A DNA stretch of 6,394 nucleotides from an uncultured Corynebacterium sp. (GTDB lineage Bacteria; Actinomycetota; Actinomycetes; Mycobacteriales; Mycobacteriaceae): assembly GCA_915275065.1 (NCBI GenBank), contig CAJZGD010000149.1, positions 1 to 6,394 of the forward strand. Reading direction: 5' to 3'. The notes below the pieces were generated by a model, which saw only the letters and a program-made list of their open reading frames with translations, was not told where the DNA came from and searched no databases. Below are positions 4,815-6,394 of the stretch, in pieces; position 1 is the stretch's first letter, and each line of letters opens with the position of its first letter. Both the position numbers and the translations under genes were made by a program.

Positions 4815-6394
4815 ATGAAGTATCAATTATTTCTGCAATCGCGCTCCGCCGAATGCGGCCTTGCGTGCGCCGCAATGATCCTGCGTCGGCTGGGCATTGA
4901 CACCGACCTGCACCGGCTTCGCACCCAATACGAGGTTGGTCGGGATGGCATGTCCACCACCGCCATCCGGTTCCTTCTGCTCGACTTCAACGTCCCCTCC
5001 TTCCAGCACAAGGGACGGGTCCGGGTCATCGGCGAGGCCCTCAAACAGGGGAAGCAGGTCATGGTCCATGTTGACGGCGACCACTTCTGCCTTGTAGAAA
5101 GCGTCGACTCCCGATGGGTGCGGCTCGCCGATCCCGGCCGCGGCCGCGTCAAAATGAGCCGCGAGGACGCAATCCGCAAGATCGGTCGCACCTGGTGGAT
5201 CATGCCCGACGCCGGCATGAGTACCGCCTTCCGCCGTGCCCGGCTCATGTGCCGCGACCTGCGCACCTCCCCCTCGCTGCGCATTGTGAAACGCACTCTC
5301 GTGTCTAGGCCCTGGCTGCTGCTGGGCGTTTTCGCCCTCAGCCTCACCCTGCTTGCCGCCTCCGGGGGCGCGCCGCTTGTGATCTCTGCGCTGGTCAACT
5401 CGTTGCAGGGCAAATCTGCCGCACCCACCCAGGCCACAGCACTCATGCTGGCGGCGGCGATCGTCACCTTCATCGGCCTGGCGGTGAGCCGGACCCTCGT
5501 CGAGGCCCTGCTGCTCAAGGTGACCTCCAGGGAACTCAGCATCGAGGGGATCCGCCGCAACATGGGGGCGAAGCTGGAGTCGTTTTCCACGCACTCACCT
5601 GGGGAAATGATGTATTCGTTGGGGTCAGTCTCCATGGTGTCCACCGGACTGTTCACCAACGGCGTCACCACCGCGTTTAACGCGCTCACCGCCATCACCC
5701 TCCTGGGGGTGGTCGCCTTCCTCTGGCCCCTCATGGCCCTCGTGCTGGTGTTGGTGTTCTTCCTGCTCATCGGGGTTTTCGCCCTCACTGTGGCTAAAAT
5801 CACCCAATATGGTAGCGAGGAGGCGTCTGCCGGTGGCGCTCTTTCCAGTCAACAGCTGGAAATTATTGTCACTATGACACCCATTCGGATGACCAATAGC
5901 ATGGATTCCTTCTTTGATAAGTGGTCAGTGGCGAACGAACGCTTCCTCAGCGCCACCACTAAGAAGGCCGTGTGGTCCGGCATCGGTGGCGCCACCACCA
6001 TGGCGCTGACCGTGTTTGGGCCGCTCATCCCCCTGGTGCTGTCCACCCTGTTCCCCGACTCGGTGTCCGACCTGGGTGCCGTCGTCGCCTCCAGTGGGCT
6101 GTTCTCGGTGTTCATTTCCTCCATCTCCCAGGTGTTCACCGGGGTCACCGGTCTGGCCGGCGTCCAGGCATCCATTGATCGGGTCGATGATTTGCTGCAC
6201 ATGCAACAGGACCCCATTGGCACCGAAGATCCTGGTTGCGCCACCCCCATCACCACCCACCAGGCCTCCTACCATTATCCGGGGGCGGCAAAGAATTCCC
6301 TGGACAAATTGGACTTCAGTATCCGGTGCGGAACCCACAACACCATCGTTGGCGCATCGGGCAGCGGCAAGTCCACCTTTGCCCGACTCATTAC
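4815..6394 (+). CDS. lanT: LanT: C39 peptidase-containing ABC transporter, 3'-truncated by window edge
   Basis: The frame opens at ATG 4815 and runs without a stop for 526 complete codons to the window end. The protein begins with a C39 peptidase domain: QSRSAECGLACAAMI holds the oxyanion Gln8 and catalytic Cys14, with His90 in DGDHFCLVE and Asp106 in LADPG completing the catalytic set. A membrane domain follows, with hydrophobic segments starting at about 166 and 209, a long stretch at about 285-330, and more near 385-440. The nucleotide-binding domain then begins with Walker A GASGSGKST (513-521, Lys519) and is cut by the edge; members of the family have about 700 residues. It should cleave leaders after Gly-Gly-like sites while exporting the modified peptides. 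GGAAAGGAAG (4797-4806) precedes the start, and the gap to lanM is 27 bases, so they form one operon. Confidence 0.95.
   Translation, partial: MKYQLFLQSRSAECGLACAAMILRRLGIDTDLHRLRTQYEVGRDGMSTTAIRFLLLDFNVPSFQHKGRVRVIGEALKQGKQVMVHVDGDHFCLVESVDSRWVRLADPGRGRVKMSREDAIRKIGRTWWIMPDAGMSTAFRRARLMCRDLRTSPSLRIVKRTLVSRPWLLLGVFALSLTLLAASGGAPLVISALVNSLQGKSAAPTQATALMLAAAIVTFIGLAVSRTLVEALLLKVTSRELSIEGIRRNMGAKLESFSTHSPGEMMYSLGSVSMVSTGLFTNGVTTAFNALTAITLLGVVAFLWPLMALVLVLVFFLLIGVFALTVAKITQYGSEEASAGGALSSQQLEIIVTMTPIRMTNSMDSFFDKWSVANERFLSATTKKAVWSGIGGATTMALTVFGPLIPLVLSTLFPDSVSDLGAVVASSGLFSVFISSISQVFTGVTGLAGVQASIDRVDDLLHMQQDPIGTEDPGCATPITTHQASYHYPGAAKNSLDKLDFSIRCGTHNTIVGASGSGKSTFARLI

Noticed and set aside
4823..5803. 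Long minus-strand open frames opposite lanT (326 and 255 codons)
   Set aside because: They lie entirely antisense to a frame with clear C39 and transporter motifs, and their low-complexity Arg/Ser- or Gly/His-rich translations are typical of GC-rich shadow frames.

Overview
This window carries the front part of a class II lanthipeptide (lantibiotic) gene cluster of the two-peptide type, all on the + strand. It holds two precursor peptide genes, a small membrane-protein gene, a bifunctional LanM synthetase and the 5' part of a LanT peptidase-transporter that runs off the right edge. The alpha precursor ends in a lipid II-binding CTxTxEC segment like those of haloduracin alpha, plantaricin W alpha and lacticin 3147 A1. 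The beta precursor ends in a CPxTKCTxxC segment like haloduracin beta and lacticin 3147 A2. The GC-rich coding regions (45 of 60 bases G/C at 4381-4440), GTG and TTG starts, and Gram-positive style AAAGGAG ribosome binding sites point to an actinobacterium of moderately high GC. A Corynebacterium-like host is plausible, but the sequence alone does not fix the genus.

Layout: 1-398 is the 3' part of a DUF2975-type membrane protein gene. It abuts a small XRE/Cro-like helix-turn-helix regulator (399-611). Next comes a long AT-rich stretch without recognised genes (612-1467; 19 of 60 bases G/C at 901-960). That stretch holds several dyads, a 32-bp near-perfect inverted repeat (1151-1182) abutting a good promoter candidate (1182-1210), a 15-codon mini-ORF with a strong ribosome binding site (1262-1309), and hairpins just ahead of the first peptide gene. 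The biosynthetic genes follow: alpha precursor (1468-1641), beta precursor (1671-1838), a 55-residue two-helix membrane peptide (1903-2070), an intrinsic terminator probably acting as an attenuator (2104-2145), lanM (2187-4787) and lanT (4815 to the edge).

Working model: transcription from the 1182-1210 promoter gives abundant precursor mRNA, and partial readthrough of the terminator gives less lanM-lanT mRNA. LanM dehydrates Ser/Thr and forms the thioether rings in both precursors. LanT removes the leaders with its N-terminal C39 protease and exports the products. The 55-residue peptide may give self-protection. The DUF2975/HTH pair may regulate the cluster or only sit next to it. No immunity ABC transporter (lanFEG), second lanM or reductase is visible; these could lie downstream.

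Most unusual points: both peptides are pared down to three cysteines each; the alpha peptide lacks the two cysteines that form the N-terminal disulfide of its relatives and has no Gly-Gly leader end; and LanM is short because the first repeats of its cyclase half are missing or unrecognisable.
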